64,000 nt of DNA from Nipponacmea schrenckii (lineage: Eukaryota > Mollusca > Gastropoda > Lottiidae): positions 41,413,722 to 41,477,721 of the forward strand of contig CM060199.1 in assembly GCA_030562195.1 (NCBI GenBank), written 5' to 3'. Below the pieces are notes generated by a model that did not search any database, had not been told where the DNA came from, and saw nothing but the letters and a program-made list of their open reading frames with translations. Positions 27,001 through 36,280 of this stretch are shown here, piece after piece (within the stretch, counting starts at the first letter, position 1; each line of letters opens with the position of its first letter). The translations under genes were made by a program, and so were the position numbers.

Positions 27001-30000
27001 AAGAAAATAACCCTGTTTCTCAAGGTTGTATCTTGGACGAAACCTGTATTTTTATTCTTTCTATTATTCTCGTAAATAGTTTTGTTAAATGACAAAACGT
27101 CCATGTTTTTGTATAGAATTAGTTTGTTTTGTTGTAGGTTTTATAATACATTATTAAAAACTTATTTTATATTTACCTCACCAACTAACAGTTTCAACAT
27201 CACCTCGTTATCAGATAATTATTTTATAATAATTGAGTTTTCTCAAATCTAAATTATGTTTGATATTCCGCAATAATGACAAACTGCCAATAATATATCT
27301 GTTGTTGAGGCAGTTCAGTAAAAAATACAATAACAAAATAATTTCAATCTTACAGTAATATAAAAGAAGGCCAAAGGCTCTATTTAGACGACAAACTAAA
27401 TGTTAATGTCTTTGTCACTTAAATTATATACAAAGAATGACACCGACAAAATATTAGAAATAATAATCCCTGGTTGTCCTGTATCAATTGTGTATTAAAT
27501 TCAGACAGAACCCTATCAGAAGAATCAGAAATAAATTATCTAGAGCTGTTTGACCAATTTAAATTAAAGTTTATAAAAATACAAAACTAACAATGAAGTT
27601 ACCTAATAGGACTAAGAAATATATTTATAATGTATAATTGTGTTTAGAAGAAAGTTTAAATATACAGGGTTTGTTTTAGGTAATTTATTCGATGTTTTGA
27701 ATGTTAATAGAATTATTTGCCATGTGAAATCAATTTCTATTTTATGTTCAAGTCAAAATACAATAATTGTTTTAGTTGGGTAGAATCAGTTCAACTTGTT
27801 GATTATTTCAATAATTACTTTTGTAAATTTTCTACACAAACTAATTTTCACTCATTTCATGATCCATAATATAACTCCTGCTCACTTAGATCGATTGTTG
27901 TTTAATTATTTCACATATTTGGAGAATATTGTTTTGGCAACACGGATCATCGTCAGTACAAGTGATTATTAAATGGTGGTCGATAACCCAAACAAGTCCA
28001 AGTTATCTTGTGTATTCAGTTTGAACAGCATACTGATTCCTTGTCAGGGGCGTTGATTTCAAAACAACATTTGATTTCCCAGGCTGGTTGAAATACAAGA
28101 TTGTTTTATTTATTTTCTAAGTCTATGCAATTTGAGGAGAGAAAATGTCTATGTTATTACTCATACTGAGGTGATGTTATGTTTATGTTATTTTATTTTT
28201 GCTTCGTCACGGTCTTAGGTTTGAAATATCTTATCTTGTTTTAACAATGACCCAGTTTTTAATTCTGTCCAAGTGAACAAATATAAATATATATCAAACT
28301 CTGTCATCAATTCACATTAAAACAAGCTGAACTAGGGATTAGCAAATATCTCAATAATATTGACTATCAAATTTGAAGAGACATACAACATTTGAAAAGA
28401 ATAAAGTAACTTAACAATATTATCCTCTTGGATTCATTCCAGATTTTAAATCCTGTACGTGCAAACTTGATTATAAAATAATTCTGTTTTATTTCAGATA
28501 ATGCACGTGCGTGGACATTTTAAGAAAGTGCCTGTACAAGAAACAACCAGTGATGTACAGTATGTGTTTACAGCAACCTGTACCCCGCTTATTACACCCG
28601 AATTGAAGGAGAACATGGTGCAGAATAACACTATGATCTTTAAAACTGTCCACAATCTGGATATGACGTTTGTCGAAATCACAGAAACGTGAGTCTATTT
28701 ACTGTATATTTCATATCCGTTTTATACACCCATCGAGTCAAGGACAATACCAATAATATTTCTAATGATTTCACACATACTTGATATTCAGCTCTGACAG
28801 TATCATTAGATATATAAATATATTATTTCTAGCATGTATTAACCCAACGTCTTTCATATTATCTCATAACTTTATCAATCATTTTCAATATATAAATATT
28901 ATATTTTTCTAAAACTTTGTTTTATACCCTTAAGAAACTGACAAAACTTGGCATGACATCTTGTGATTTCCCCTTTACAAGGGACATAACTCAGATTAAA
29001 TATTAGTACAGATTTGTGTAAATTCTGATACACAAGGTTTGAAACAATAGACGTGTTAGGTGATTAAAGTACAAAAATAAACTAACCAAGATAATTTAAT
29101 GTTTCTGTATGAAATCGCATGGTTTCTCTATAACAAGGGACGTAACTCAAAGCTAAAACTATCGACATTATAGTTGACTGGAGGGCGTTTCATACTGCAG
29201 TGTGTCAGATATTAACTCAATATTCTTGTACGGTTAGTATTTATAAAATACTCTCTCTGGCAGAAGTCAAGTCAGAATGTCAGGAATGTGCCAGATAGAA
29301 ATAAGAATTGTTCTTGTAAAAAATTGAAGCTTGCATTCAAGGGCAGAAAACTGTAATATTTCCCTTTTGCTATTGATAAATTTTGCAATAATGGAACTAT
29401 ATTTCAGTGCGGAACATCATCTGGGATACTCTAATGAGGAAATTAGCCGGAAGTCGTGGTATAATATGCTTCACCCTGAAGATATTCATGTGGCTAGAGA
29501 AAAACATGTTCAATGTAAGTCACAAAACCTTGTTTATTCTGGGTTTTCTAATAACACTAGCATTGTAAGATCAAGAGTTACTGAACTGAGTTAAAATTTC
29601 CCTGAAGGTAAAGTGAGTGAACAGTCGGTTGTTGGTTTCTAGAACTTGTACACGATACTAGACAGATGTAAGACGGTTCTTGTAATCACCACGATTTACA
29701 ATCTCACCTCACTAACATCATCAATCGAAGAACCGGAATAAAGCATCACAGATTATCGAATATCCTAACCCTTAGGTGGTGAATGGCTCAGTGGTTAGCG
29801 AGTTGGACTGTCGTCTGCTAGGCGACTAGGTGCCGTGGGTTCGAATCCCGATCGGTGCGAGGAAATAAAAATTAGGTCTGATTCCTAGGCCCGTGCTTTC
29901 CCGGAACTACGAGATAGTAGTTTCCACCCCTCTACCTAACATACAATCAATCCAAACATTATTATTTCAGTATATGGAGAAATTGTTGGTATCTTTTACA

Positions 30001-32128
30001 AGTTTATTGAGGAATTTTAGCACCGTTTACTTTCTTCCATATTTCTGTTTATTTCTGTCTTTATTTACCTGTTAGTTAGTTACACTAATGATCTATGTGA
30101 CCTTTGAAAATAAAAACTCTGATACTTAAAAATGCCAACAACCAGCCTTGGATTGTGAAATTTTAAAGGTCCGTTTCAGGTTTCGTGTTGTCATGTTGTA
30201 TCATATATCGAAAAACTTTATAGATAATAATAAGACGAAACGAAGAATTACTTCACTTAACATCCAATATAGTTTTACCTGTTCTATTTCTACAGTGATT
30301 AGATCAAGTCATGAAATGGGATGTATGGCTATTTTACGCATGCTCACAGCTGGTGGTTCAGTAATTTGGATAAATATGGTGATGCACGTAAGACAAGCTG
30401 CTGTAGCCTCGAATGATGAGCCTGTTATAGTCTGTATCAATCAAGTCGTTAGGTGAGTGGTTAATTTCTTCATTTGTTTTAGTACTATAAAATTACAAGA
30501 CTTATTGCTGTATTTTGCCAGATTGAATGGAATTTTGTATTCAATTTAATTATTTTCTCATTTCAGTGAGCAAGAAGCCTACCAGTTCAAACTTCAGAGC
30601 AACTCATTCAGTATTTACCCTTCGAGAACAGGAGATCTGTGGACACACGGTGTGGGTAATATTCAAACTCAACCACAAACCACGCAATGGATGCCTAATA
30701 CATCAAACTTTGGACAGTTTTCAACTTTAAGACACTCTCCCCCTGGCTTCCCCGAGCAGATGAACCAACAAAACTATATGAGTCATCGTCGTGGTCGCCC
30801 TACCCAGCCTCCCACAGCCACCTCGATCCACACCGAGAAGGTGAAGCAAATGCTGCAGAAGAAAATAACTAGCCAATGTAAGCCAGCAAAAATACCAAGA
30901 ACTGACAGGACAGAGAAACCAGAGACCTTCCACGGTGAATTTGGACTCGGGATTTCATCATCCAATTTCTTCTTCGGCTCTTTCGAACCCTTTAATGATG
31001 CTTCTCTTTCATTTGAACCCTTTGGACAGTCAAACACGCAAGTTATGTCCGTCAATAACTATGCAGTGTCCAGCTCCCCTTCCCTGACGAAGAAGAACGT
31101 GATGGTGGAACCAAGGATGTTGAATCAATCCTCCTGCCTGAGTCCAAATCTTCAACTGGAACAAGTGGTCCCTGATCAATGTTTGCAGATCCCGGAGTCG
31201 TTTCTGACCCCAGATGCTTCACCAGCTTCAAGCCCAGAACACAAATCTTCAAGTGATGGTAACGCACCTTTAGACAACTCTTTCGATATCCTTGAAGATT
31301 TGTCCAAGATTCAGCAATTCCAGGATATCCAGAGAACCGAGAGAGTGGATAAGGCTGGCATGAAGAGAAAACGAAAAGGATTGCCTTTCATTGATCCTTT
31401 GGATATCGAGTCCTTCTTTGACGAGCTCACCCCAGGAGAGAAGAAGGTGGCTCCCCATAAACCGGTGATTAAACTAGAGAAGAAGCCTTCCTTACCTGAT
31501 TTAGATTCTGATGATTTAGAAGAATTTTTGAACTGGATTGACGTGAAACCATGCTCCCCTCCCCAACCACCAGTAATGTGTATCAAACAGGAGCCGTTAG
31601 AAGTTCCTTTAATGGCAGCAAATTCTTGTTATAGATCCCAATATTCAACACAGTCTATGCAGTCACAAAGCCCACACCACAGCGTGCCTTCGCCGGTGTC
31701 CACAATCTCCGAGGTCTTCTCGCCCAGACCTTGCTACTCCTCTGAGTTATCTGAAGAAGAATTACTGGATGAGTTGAACTCTTCACCCATGACGCTCACT
31801 GTAGATGTTGGAACTATTCGAGATGAATTTGAAGCTCTTCAACAGGCTCATTTTCCCGGTGACCCAATGCCTGAAGAATCTGAACTTAATCACCTGCATC
31901 GCCTTTTAAAAGAACTTGATCCTAGCTCAGGTAAGGTGTTTTTTTTTACGATTTCACTAAGTATTTAGCTTCATCAAAGTTAAAAATGTTTATTTTTTAT
32001 CAAAGTTTGTTAACTAGAGCATTTTATTACAATTTTTAGTGACTGCGTTTTTATGAGCAACCTATTTCTGATATTTATTGATAATTTCTATTCCAGGTTC
32101 CCGAAGCCTCATTAAAGACTCTCAATAG
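8889..32128 (+). CDS. NPAS4: NPAS4-like bHLH-PAS transcription factor (whole gene, nine identified coding exons)
   Basis: Joining 8889-9055, 16030-16079, 23041-23130, 23405-23575, 28498-28688, 29408-29514, 30296-30452, 30567-31930 and 32097-32128 gives one open frame of about 775 residues ending in TAG. With a three-residue start it is 778, close to human NPAS4 (802). All junctions are GT-AG and in phase. Numbering from that start: bHLH about 4-58 ([17 protein letters not shown], then PLAES and [11 protein letters not shown]), PAS-A about 76-200 ([28 protein letters not shown]), PAS-B about 210-315 ([26 protein letters not shown]), then a long Ser/Pro/acidic tail. The family are nuclear factors that dimerise with ARNT-type partners; vertebrate NPAS4 is induced by neuronal activity, and the fly counterpart is dysfusion. 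The first exon is unresolved. Introns carry many minisatellites. Confidence 0.92.
9056..12506 (+). other. NPAS4 intron, unique part
   Basis: AT-rich sequence with no exon, RNA gene or recognisable transposon found. The open frames at 9020-9202 and 10500-10712 have no family resemblance and lack splice or context support. Confidence 0.6.
12507..13200. repeat. 21-bp minisatellite (NPAS4 intron)
   Basis: About 33 copies of GACAATGATAATAATGATAT plus T, with internal GATGAT/GATAAT slippage and some shortened units. The composition is almost entirely A, T and G on the + strand. Low-complexity open frames (His/Tyr/Cys-rich or Ile-rich) on both strands are artefacts. Confidence 0.97.
13681..14850. 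repeat. 37/36-bp minisatellite with two subfamilies (NPAS4 intron)
   Basis: About 31 copies. The left part (to about 14400) uses a 37-bp unit with GAGGCCAATGAACCGTTTGA and GTTAACCTTC. The right part (about 14400-14740) uses a 36-bp unit with GAGGCTAGTGAACCATTTGA and GTAAACCTC. A few left-type units return at the right edge. The boundary is sharp, suggesting separate local amplifications. Confidence 0.96.
14851..16029 (+). other. NPAS4 intron, unique part
   Basis: No exon or RNA gene seen. It ends in a long T-rich tract (about 15980-16020) leading into the acceptor at 16029. Confidence 0.6.
16030..16079 (+). CDS. NPAS4: NPAS4 exon: linker between bHLH and PAS-A
   Basis: A 50-bp exon with acceptor TAATTTCAG (after a poly-T tract) and donor CAG/GTAAGG. 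It codes for [17 protein letters not shown] once the split first codon is completed. It enters in phase 1 and leaves in phase 0, which is what the flanking exons require. The sequence itself is not conserved enough to identify, so the call rests on splice sites and phase. Confidence 0.75.
16384..16492. repeat. 18-bp AT minisatellite
   Basis: About 6 perfect copies of ATTATATTTATATTATAT in the NPAS4 intron. The high copy identity suggests recent expansion. Confidence 0.95.
16888..18005. repeat. 46-bp minisatellite with 58-bp variants
   Basis: About 23 copies containing TATCAAACGGTTTTACTGTT and ATACAAGCTATACTATAGGA. Five units (near 17081, 17139, 17290, 17396, 17501) carry an additional 12-bp TATAGGTTATAC duplication, making 58 bp. 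The extended units sit only in the left half. Confidence 0.97.
18006..20949 (+). other. NPAS4 intron, unique part
   Basis: No exon recognised. It contains poly-T/poly-A tracts near 18006 and 19290, a tract with repeated RGGACAGTTTTTT phrases at 19306-19370, about four copies of an 18-bp ACTTCAGGAAAACATAGA unit at 20516-20577, and a C-homopolymer at about 20607-20621. The short open frames at 18133-18324 and 19186-19446 look accidental. Confidence 0.5.
20950..22830. repeat. 29-bp minisatellite (NPAS4 intron)
   Basis: About 65 copies of a unit containing GATAATAGCGTCATTACTTA and TAGATATCT. Two-state variation recurs at several positions (AATA/AACA, ACTTA/GCTTA, GATATC/GACATC). The array ends about 210 bp before the PAS-A exon. 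Confidence 0.97.
23041..23130 (+). CDS. NPAS4: NPAS4 exon: start of PAS-A
   Basis: Acceptor TGTATTTCAG and donor ATG/GTAAGC. It codes for 30 residues, [15 protein letters not shown] to YLGHSM. The GFxLVxTxEGKLLYxSE and LGHSMV phrases are hallmarks of the NPAS4 PAS-A start. Confidence 0.95.
23405..23575 (+). CDS. NPAS4: NPAS4 exon: PAS-A middle
   Basis: Acceptor ATTACAG; 57 residues from [15 protein letters not shown] to RQAGFGDVK, including the [12 protein letters not shown] stretch equivalent to NPAS4 CRFNTSKSLRRQ. The donor is AAG/GTTTGT, with T at +3, weaker than the other donors of the gene. A 17-bp minisatellite begins about 20 bp downstream. Confidence 0.93.
23597..24357. repeat. 17-bp minisatellite just after the PAS-A donor
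   Basis: About 43 copies of CTCGGTACTGTTAACAT with TTCTCG, ACCGTT and GTTTAC variants. The array is interrupted once near 24298-24328. It starts about 20 bases downstream of the weak donor at 23576. Confidence 0.96.
24358..25006 (+). other. NPAS4 intron, unique part
   Basis: AT-rich; nothing recognised. Two similar phrases, GTGAAAACCTA with ...TTTGCCC or ...TATGCCC, occur near 24298-24325 and 24687-24715. Confidence 0.55.
25007..25826. repeat. 14-bp C-free minisatellite (NPAS4 intron)
   Basis: About 58 copies of GGTTGTGATAGGAA. The unit has no C on the + strand, which is also the NPAS4 sense strand, so the transcript here is G-rich with repeated GG pairs. Shortened and GGTTTTGAT or GGTTAGGAT variants cluster in 25320-25620. 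The 309-codon open frame on the - strand is an artefact (three 14-bp units make 42 bp). Confidence 0.97.
25827..28497 (+). other. NPAS4 intron, unique part
   Basis: About 2.7 kb of AT-rich sequence with no exon, RNA gene or transposon recognised. Confidence 0.6.
28498..28688 (+). CDS. NPAS4: NPAS4 exon: end of PAS-A and start of PAS-B
   Basis: Acceptor TTATTTCAG and donor AC/GTGAGT. It codes for [14 protein letters not shown] through VFTATCTPL to DMTFVEITE. The xxxRGxFxxxP...VFTAxCxPL pattern corresponds to the closing beta strands of NPAS4 PAS-A, and [14 protein letters not shown] opens PAS-B. Confidence 0.95.
28979..29149 (+). repeat. Two AAGGGAC-type motifs in the PAS-B intron
   Basis: AAGGGACATAACTCA (28979-28993) and AAGGGACGTAACTCA (29135-29149) recur in the 719-bp intron between two PAS-B exons. 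A related AAGGGAGATAA is at 34963 and its reverse complement at 58676. From memory, such motifs are common in molluscan interspersed repeats; I could not confirm this here. The rest of the intron shows nothing. Confidence 0.35.
29408..29514 (+). CDS. NPAS4: NPAS4 exon: PAS-B
   Basis: Acceptor TATTTCAG and donor CAAT/GTAAGT. It codes for [35 protein letters not shown]. The LGYxxEEIxxKSWYxxLHPED block matches the PAS-B core of NPAS4. Confidence 0.95.
29776..30118 (+). mobile_element. tRNA-derived SINE (head clear, tail uncertain)
   Basis: An RNA polymerase III promoter is present: A box TGGCTCAGTGG (29784-29794) and B box GGTTCGAATCC (29838-29848), 54 bp apart as in tRNAs. The predicted acceptor ends do not pair, so this is not a functional tRNA. 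An unrelated body follows, and an A-rich GAAAATAAAAACT stretch near 30106-30118 may be the tail, which sets the 3' limit only tentatively. It lies within the NPAS4 intron between two PAS-B exons, in the sense direction. Confidence 0.6.
30296..30452 (+). CDS. NPAS4: NPAS4 exon: PAS-B, C-terminal half
   Basis: Acceptor TTCTACAG and donor TTAG/GTGAGT. It codes for [33 protein letters not shown] and [12 protein letters not shown]. The MLTxxGxxxWI motif is typical of a PAS-B final beta sheet. Confidence 0.94.
30567..31930 (+). CDS. NPAS4: NPAS4 exon: C-terminal transactivation region
   Basis: A 1364-bp exon with acceptor CATTTCAG and donor TCAG/GTAAGG. It opens [19 protein letters not shown], closing PAS-B, then a 420-residue low-homology tail. 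Visible features (numbered with a 3-residue start): duplicated SFEPF motifs near 452-463, basic KRKRKG at 580-585 (possible nuclear localisation signal), acidic/hydrophobic [16 protein letters not shown] near 624-639, SUMO-type VIKLE (614) and IKQEP (653), and an LxxLL motif LHRLL at 757-761. The long terminal exon agrees with the vertebrate layout. Activation function is inferred from composition. Confidence 0.9.
32097..32128 (+). CDS. NPAS4: NPAS4 terminal coding exon
   Basis: Acceptor ATTCCAG; completes a Gly codon and adds SRSLIKDSQ followed by TAG. The fit of phase and immediate stop supports the model. If the preceding intron were retained, the frame would instead close at 31968 after reading through the donor. 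Confidence 0.8.
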
Positions 32129-33395
32129 AAAACCTTGTGTAAGCTCCACTTACAGATGTTCCTTGTATGGCATATTGCCATTGATAGCTTAACAACCATT
32201 GGATAATAACGGTGGTTCGCTGCGGGACAGCATTTCCTACAAAATCGGTGTTCATTGGCTATGATGCTGAGATTTATTTTTGTTAATATACAGTTCGCAG
32301 GACGAACTCCAATCTATTCCCTCTCTAAGTGGTTATGACGTTATTAAACGAAAAATACACCTATACTGCCGGTCAGTGAAAAAAAAAAATTTTGTGTTTC
32401 AATTTTCATGTTTTCCCGTTGATCGGGACTATATTTAAGACTGGAAAATCTGGATTGAAATGGCGAAAAGTATTATTAGAGATAACCTCTCTAGGAAAAT
32501 GACGTCATTGTGTGCCTTATATGGAAGTGATTTATTTGATTTGAAATAGCGTGCATAATTTTGAATATTTTATCATATATTATATCTTTATTTATCCACA
32601 TAGCTTCATTCATATTCAGTTATATTAAGGTCATCTTCGCTTGATCGTCTGTATCTATCTATGGTCTTGACCTGGGCTCACTGGAAGTAAGGTTGGATAA
32701 CCGGAACCACATGATGGTTTTCCAGTCATACTTTTCAATTGATGTGTGGATGAACTGAACTATAGGAAGATCGTTGAATCTTTAATCTGGTCAGACTATA
32801 GATTGTTTTATCGAAAGATAAATTACAAATAGTTTGTTCAAGATCCGTCTGATAAATCGTGCCTATAGTTCAATTATCCAGTTGGAAACGATATGATAGA
32901 ACGAAGATAACGAACTATATTGTATTCTTATTATTATTATAGTATCTTGATTATCTAATTATAATTTTGTCATTTTTTTGGAGATAAGAGCAATTTCTCG
33001 GTTAAATTGCTGGTCGATTTCCATAAATGAAAGTTGCTCTATCTCCTGTGAAATTTTCAAAGTTTTGAATTAAGATTTGTCACCACAAACTTACAGAATT
33101 TATTTTATCTTGAACTGCCTTCTAGAATGTGTTCTGCATATTGACCTCTATTTTGTTAAGTAGCCTTATCACACCCTATTTCGTTTCAGGATTGCACAAT
33201 TTAATTTGTTATTAAACAATGTTTCTTTCTAACTATATCGTTATTCTAACTGGTCACAAAACACTGAAATGATATACTAGTAGGTTTGTGATAAACAATC
33301 CTCACCAGGACAAGAGAAAGTGCAAATAAATTGGTGTAACTACTTCTAACCTTCAGTTGATAAAACAAAGATACCTAAAACATGTTTTAACAAAT

Positions 33396-33507
33396 CTGAT
33401 ATTTGGAAGGAAGCGGGTTTTATTAACCTTTGAAAGCATCAGAAGGTTTGTTTATACGCTGGTCGTGTAAGACAGGGAAAACATTCTCGCTTTCTTCCAA
33501 ATATCAG
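33396..33507. repeat. Inverted repeat, about 21-nt arms, about 70-nt loop
   Basis: Left arm CTGATATTTGGAAGGAAGCG (33396-33415) and right arm CGCTTTCTTCCAAATATCAG (33488-33507) are reverse complements with one mismatch. The loop is longer than usual for a microRNA precursor. It could be a small MITE, or an RNA hairpin at or just past the NPAS4 3' end. Confidence 0.55.
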
Positions 33508-35051
33508 ACGTTATGGTGAATTTTTTTTTTTTTTTAGAAAGAGTAATAATACAAATGGGTGAGATCTTTGTTAATGTGATTTAATTATACTCAGATACTG
33601 TTTGTTCTATATCAGATTCACCGCCAGGTTGATACTCAAGTCTGTCAATAACTGAAATATCGTCTGCATCCGGTTTCTCAAAATTCTTAATTATCCAGGC
33701 GAACTGGTCCAGGGTCTGTCAATTGAAACTTTATAGTAATTAGTTCAATACTTATCTTTCACCACAAATTTTAAATTTTTGCAAAAATTATATCTACCAA
33801 AAATAGTTTTGAACTATGCAACATGTTTAAGAAAAGATTAGAAAATTTTAGAGAAGTTAAATTTATTTGTTTTGTTCAATAACTTGTGTTCATTTTAGTT
33901 TTAATTTTCGATTTATATTTTCTGTTTGATACGGCCCTGTCTCTTCTGCAAGGAAAAAAATCCTTTTAGCTTTCACATTTGATTGAAATATGTATTTAAA
34001 AATATTACTTCTCATTCGAACACTTTGAGTGTATAATATACGAGGAAAGTAAATCAGCAGAAGAAAATGGCCGATTTATCAATTTGTAACCTTTTTGATT
34101 ATTTCCTTATATTTACTGATTTGAATTGAAATGTTGCTTTATTTTAATTAGTTCAACTTGTATTGTTTGAATTACAGTAAATACATTTTAGTCAAGTTTT
34201 GTTTTTCTTAAATATCAACAACCCTTTATTTGGTATCCGACGTCATAATTTGACCCATCCTTAAAAAACAAGCAATCTACTAGCTAGTTGGACACAATAA
34301 TTATGTACACGAGATGATACGTCATTTAGAAAGTGGCGTTGCAATGTTACTTACGTTATTCGGAAAACACTTTCTTGGTATAGCACAGATTCCAGTGCTG
34401 AAAATTTTCGTTTTGTACACGCAGCTTGTCCTGCGTCCAATCTGGACTATTACTACTAAACAATTTGAAATTTGTGGACAAAAATAGATGATACGTTAGA
34501 ATTAATTCGGTCATGTTATATTTCCCAGATTCCCAGTCGCGACAAGCCCTATCGGTTCTGTGTCGATTATCATGTCCACAATTAAATAGCCAAATTAACC
34601 AAGAAATTATAAAAATAAAATGGATTAGTTCTTTAGAACTTCTAACATTTTGAAATTAGCTAAAATCAAAGCATAAAACAACGTTTGCTTATTCAAAAAG
34701 TTTATTCAAACCCAATCGGTTACCCATTAAGGGTCATTTTGAGCCCTCCATCTTTCAAAATACCAAGAATAAAATATATTACTGGTCTATCATCGACACC
34801 TATACAATACAATCTGTTATTTATGTAGACATGATAATTTATTCAAGTCTTACTCCGAACGCAGGAAACTGACAAATTAATTTGAATAGTACAGGAGAGT
34901 CGGTTAGCCATGAAAACCATTTACTTTATCAGATGTCAGTTTTTCTAAATTCTTAATAATATAAGGGAGATAATCTCGACTTCATTCAGTACAGACTACA
35001 GTTTTTTTCGATTCACTACCATGCGACCTCCAAGAAGTTTCTCGAAATGTC

Positions 35052-35057
35052 TTTATT
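35052..35057 (-). terminator. Poly(A) signal for the galactosyltransferase-like gene
   Basis: AATAAA on the - strand, about 100 nt past the stop codon of the 35159-36139 gene. Confidence 0.5.
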
Positions 35058-35158
35058 TATCTGTGATTACAATGTAACGCAATGTACTGAAAGTCTTTAA
35101 AGGGAAGTTAAATAACTTTTATAGAGCAAAGGTATTTCTGTTTAGATAAAACAAAGGG

Positions 35159-36139
35159 TTAAGGGAAGGTTCGGTCGTTTCTTACCAAAATCATTTTCCA
35201 ATAAAACTTGAAATTTTTTTCATCCACACCGACCGCTACCATTGGACAATTAGACCCAGATACACTTAAACATATACCGCCTTCAGGCTCGGGTTCTAGC
35301 TGGAACATTTTAGGCATCGGACGGATGGTAATATTCCCGGCTTGAAAAGGGAGATTACCAAATAAATATACGTCATCAATCCATAGAAACGGAGTGACGT
35401 GTGCTGCGTGGAAAAGATCTCGAATGACATCACCCGTCATTATGACGACAAATCCTTGACAATATGTCCACGGCCAGATGGTCAATCCTACATATTGAGA
35501 CTCGGGCACTGTCCATTTTCCTTCTCGGAATATCTGGCCCTTACTTATCGGCGTGCAAAACATCGACCGTGTTGAATTGAATTCCCCAAGATTGTCTAAA
35601 AACCTCCACATATCAAATATGGCGTCATCATCAACTTTAATGACGTAGTCCACATTATTACAATAGTTCAGAATCCATCGGAAACCCATGATTCCTTTGT
35701 TGGTCAAATTATGGTATGTATCAATAAATTTTCCTTGAATTGTGTCGCCGTATCGGGTATGTTCCTCTTGGATTTTTTCCTGAATCTTTAGATTTTGTAC
35801 AATTCCTACTAAAAACACAACTCGAACTTCGGATGGAAGAAAAATCGTTTTGGATCCGTAAGTTGACCGGATGTGACGTCTCCGTTCGAAATGTTGAGCT
35901 GCTGTGTGTACAACTACTAGAGCCTTGACCTGTCGATCATGTGGACAAATATTTGGATTGTTTAAAATGAGCTCACCGGATAGAGTCACTGGGTACGTCA
36001 CTTCCGATTCAATTTTCGACTCGGTTTGTTTTGTGGAGATGTTTAGAATAATTGACAATTTAATGTTAAGGTTATAAAAATACATCCCACTTAGAACACA
36101 AAGTATAACTAGTGTTTTAATTATCGACTTCTGTTTCAT
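35159..36139 (-). CDS. Beta-1,3-galactosyltransferase-like glycosyltransferase, family GT31
   Basis: A 326-residue intronless gene, the usual length for B3GALT-type enzymes. It is a predicted type II Golgi membrane protein: short cytosolic end, signal-anchor helix at about 6-28, stem, then catalytic domain from about 70. GT31 motifs run in order: ERRRHIRSTYG (85-95), VVFLVG (107-112), YGDTIQGKFIDTYHNLTNKG (130-149), VIKVDDDAIF with the DDD metal/UDP-sugar triad at 170-172, TYCQGFVVIMTGDVI (225-239), and FLWIDDVYLFG (251-261), where the usual EDVY is DDVY. N-glycosylation sequons are at 33, 144, 188 and 269. The family transfers galactose or N-acetylglucosamine in beta-1,3 linkage; donor and acceptor cannot be told here. 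It is convergent with NPAS4. Confidence 0.93.
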   Translation of the reverse strand: MKQKSIIKTLVILCVLSGMYFYNLNIKLSIILNISTKQTESKIESEVTYPVTLSGELILNNPNICPHDRQVKALVVVHTAAQHFERRRHIRSTYGSKTIFLPSEVRVVFLVGIVQNLKIQEKIQEEHTRYGDTIQGKFIDTYHNLTNKGIMGFRWILNYCNNVDYVIKVDDDAIFDMWRFLDNLGEFNSTRSMFCTPISKGQIFREGKWTVPESQYVGLTIWPWTYCQGFVVIMTGDVIRDLFHAAHVTPFLWIDDVYLFGNLPFQAGNITIRPMPKMFQLEPEPEGGICLSVSGSNCPMVAVGVDEKNFKFYWKMILVRNDRTFP

Positions 36140-36280
36140 TTCGACCTTTTACTCAGGGATAGAAATTCGAAAACCACAAACCTTTAAACACAAAGGTCCA
36201 AAAGACAACCCAAGTTTAACCTTTAGTTTCAATGTTTCAACTTCAACATCTAATCAAACTAAATTAAGTTTTATATAATA

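Larger units (their letters stand above)
32129..35158 (+). other. NPAS4 3' UTR and convergent intergenic region
   Basis: No further gene found. ATTTA-containing AT-rich stretches follow the stop. The first convincing poly(A) signal is AATAAA at 33325-33330, about 1.2 kb downstream, so the UTR may end near 33350. A hairpin lies at 33396-33507. On the - strand, AATAAA at 35052-35057 fits the galactosyltransferase-like gene arriving from the other side. Confidence 0.45.

Noticed and set aside
29776..29865. Functional tRNA gene
   Set aside because: A and B boxes are good, but the acceptor stem does not pair and a SINE body follows.
30727..31586. Open frames on the - strand opposite the long NPAS4 exon
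   Set aside because: Shadows of the real + strand coding sequence.
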